Below, piece after piece: positions 63,103 through 64,000 of a stretch of 64,000 bases of DNA. This DNA is from UBA7985 sp038141425. Lineage in GTDB: Bacteria > Pseudomonadota > Alphaproteobacteria > UBA7985. A model generated the notes under the pieces. The model saw only the letters and a program-made list of their open reading frames with translations, ran no database searches and was not told where the DNA came from. The first letter of the stretch is position 1. Each line of letters opens with the position of its first letter. The translations under genes were made by a program, and so were the position numbers. The stretch is from the NCBI GenBank assembly GCA_038141425.1, contig JAYQIC010000010.1, positions 496,001-560,000 of the forward strand, read 5' to 3'.

Positions 63103-64000
63103 GGATGTCTTTCTTGGCGATGCCCTGATCCTTCACCGCTGCGAGGATCTCGCCAATTTGCTCCTCTGAAACACCGTCGATGCTGAGCTCCTCGAGCTTG
63201 TACTGGATCGAGGCCTTGCCGCTCTTCTTGCCCAGCACAACCTGCCCGGTCCGTCCGGTCAGCGCCGGATGGGTGCCGAACATGACCAGCGGGTCGTGCA
63301 TTACGTACTGAATGCCGATGCCGCTCTCGCGGATGAAGTTGCCGTGGCCGAGAACCGGCTTGTTGCGGGCGATCGGAATGTTGGAAATGCCGGAGACCAG
63401 ATCGGCCAGCTCGGGCAGCTTATCGAGCCGGTAACCGGTGTCGTAGCCGTAGAGCAGGTCCAGCCCCAACATCAGCTCTTCCATCGCGGCGTTGCCGGTC
63501 CGTTCGCCCAGGCCGTTGGCGCAGGAATGAACGACTTCTGCCCCGGCGGTGACAGCGGCCAGCTCAGTGGCCACGCCCATGCCAAAATCGTTGTGGGTGT
63601 GGATCTCGATCGGCAGCCCGGTCATCTCCTTGACCCAGCGGACCATGTATTTGATCGCCTCAGGCGTGGCGCAGCCCATGGTATCGACGATGCCGATGGC
63701 ATCCGGTGGGGACTCGTTCATCACCGCGCGGCACAGGTTTTCGAGGTCCTCGGCACGGGCACGGGTGGTGTCGTAGGGAAAGAACAGCGCGTAGAGGCCG
63801 TTTTCACGGGCGTAGTTGATCACGTCGCGCGACTTCTTGAACACGTCTTCCCAGGTCCAGCCGAACTGCGTGGTCAGCTTGGGATAGCCGATGGGCACCT
63901 CGATCACCACGCCGTCGGCGCCGCATTCCAGCGCCATGTCGATGTCCTGCCGCATGGCGCGGGCAAAGGTGAAGATTTTCGAAGGCAGCTTGAGCGCTGA
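63053..64000 (-). CDS. LeuA/homocitrate-synthase-type acyltransferase or HMG-CoA-lyase-like barrel (partial, N-terminus outside window)
   Basis: The frame is open from the window edge for 315 residues. It has the divalent-metal pair in LPIEIHTHNDFGMGVATELAA (His-x-His) and the family loop CANGLGERTGNAAMEELMLGL. Upstream lie IGIVDTMGCATPEAIKYMV and a barrel strand set. The C-terminal part shows VLGKKSGKASIQYKLEEL, a subdomain linker found in isopropylmalate and homocitrate synthases. No leucine-regulatory domain follows. The family condenses acetyl-CoA with a 2-keto acid or performs retro-Claisen cleavage. The catalytic Arg/Asp motif would lie outside the window. Confidence 0.82.
   Translation of the reverse strand, partial: SALKLPSKIFTFARAMRQDIDMALECGADGVVIEVPIGYPKLTTQFGWTWEDVFKKSRDVINYARENGLYALFFPYDTTRARAEDLENLCRAVMNESPPDAIGIVDTMGCATPEAIKYMVRWVKEMTGLPIEIHTHNDFGMGVATELAAVTAGAEVVHSCANGLGERTGNAAMEELMLGLDLLYGYDTGYRLDKLPELADLVSGISNIPIARNKPVLGHGNFIRESGIGIQYVMHDPLVMFGTHPALTGRTGQVVLGKKSGKASIQYKLEELSIDGVSEEQIGEILAAVKDQGIAKKDILTDAEFVDLVREVTAR

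Noticed and set aside
1..64000. CRISPR arrays, insertion sequences, phage genes or toxin-antitoxin pairs
   Set aside because: No regularly spaced repeats, transposase motifs, terminal inverted repeats or small paired genes were seen on either strand.

Overview
The window is GC-rich bacterial chromosome, apart from AT-rich gaps between genes. It looks like a metabolically versatile proteobacterium, most likely an alphaproteobacterium. The reasons are two complete TRAP systems, three multi-gene ABC uptake systems, FCD-type GntR regulators, a tandem glycine riboswitch ahead of gcvTHP, and two GcvT-like demethylases of the LigM/DesA type. The taxonomy is inferred from gene content; there is no rRNA or other marker gene. 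I see no phage, insertion sequence, CRISPR array or complete tRNA.

Layout. (1) 1-8.1 kb: a DeoR-type regulator (cut by the window edge), a HAD phosphatase-like protein, a sn-glycerol-3-phosphate/glycerophosphodiester import operon (ugpB-A-E-C-Q, minus strand) and a divergent LysR regulator. The block from ugpQ to the LysR gene lies between two 90-bp direct repeats. (2) 8.35-23.5 kb: a long minus-strand catabolic operon. It starts with a TRAP transporter, followed by a QuiC1-like fusion, a citryl-CoA-lyase-like protein, two Gfo/Idh oxidoreductases, an unrecognised protein, a sugar isomerase-like TIM barrel, an acylating aldehyde dehydrogenase and a ThDP enzyme. A third Gfo/Idh gene and a divergent GntR regulator head the locus. 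(3) 23.5-36 kb: a PhyH-type oxygenase, BioY, a dipeptide-type ABC transporter, an isochorismatase-family hydrolase, a 2-oxoglutarate oxygenase, a flavin monooxygenase, an iron-type alcohol dehydrogenase and an aldehyde dehydrogenase. (4) 36-43.5 kb: a DUF1989 protein, the glycine cleavage genes gcvT-gcvH-gcvP under a glycine riboswitch, a GST and a TauE-type permease. (5) 43.6-58.2 kb: an alpha/beta hydrolase diverging from a plus-strand run of GntR regulator, LigM/DesA-like demethylase, TRAP transporter, Liv-type ABC transporter, an aromatic-type aldehyde dehydrogenase and a flotillin. (6) 58.2-64 kb: an FrhB-family flavo/iron-sulfur protein, an MBL-fold hydrolase, a second LigM/DesA-like demethylase, a divergent LysR regulator and the end of a LeuA-type synthase.

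Working model (inference): a recurring theme is uptake of carboxylated small molecules and release of one-carbon units onto tetrahydrofolate. The two LigM/DesA-like proteins would make methyl-THF and the glycine cleavage system makes methylene-THF. The 8-23 kb operon looks like an undescribed route for a carboxylated polyol or cyclitol: oxidation, isomerisation or dehydration, ThDP-dependent C-C cleavage, then CoA acylation.

A caution that affects nearly every entry: about 25 genes, including gcvP and gcvH, read as broken by single-base indels. Most of these are missing bases in short G/C runs, and the protein resumes at once in another frame. This pattern fits consensus sequencing error far better than gene decay. 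I therefore give the full extent of each such gene and the approximate position of each break.
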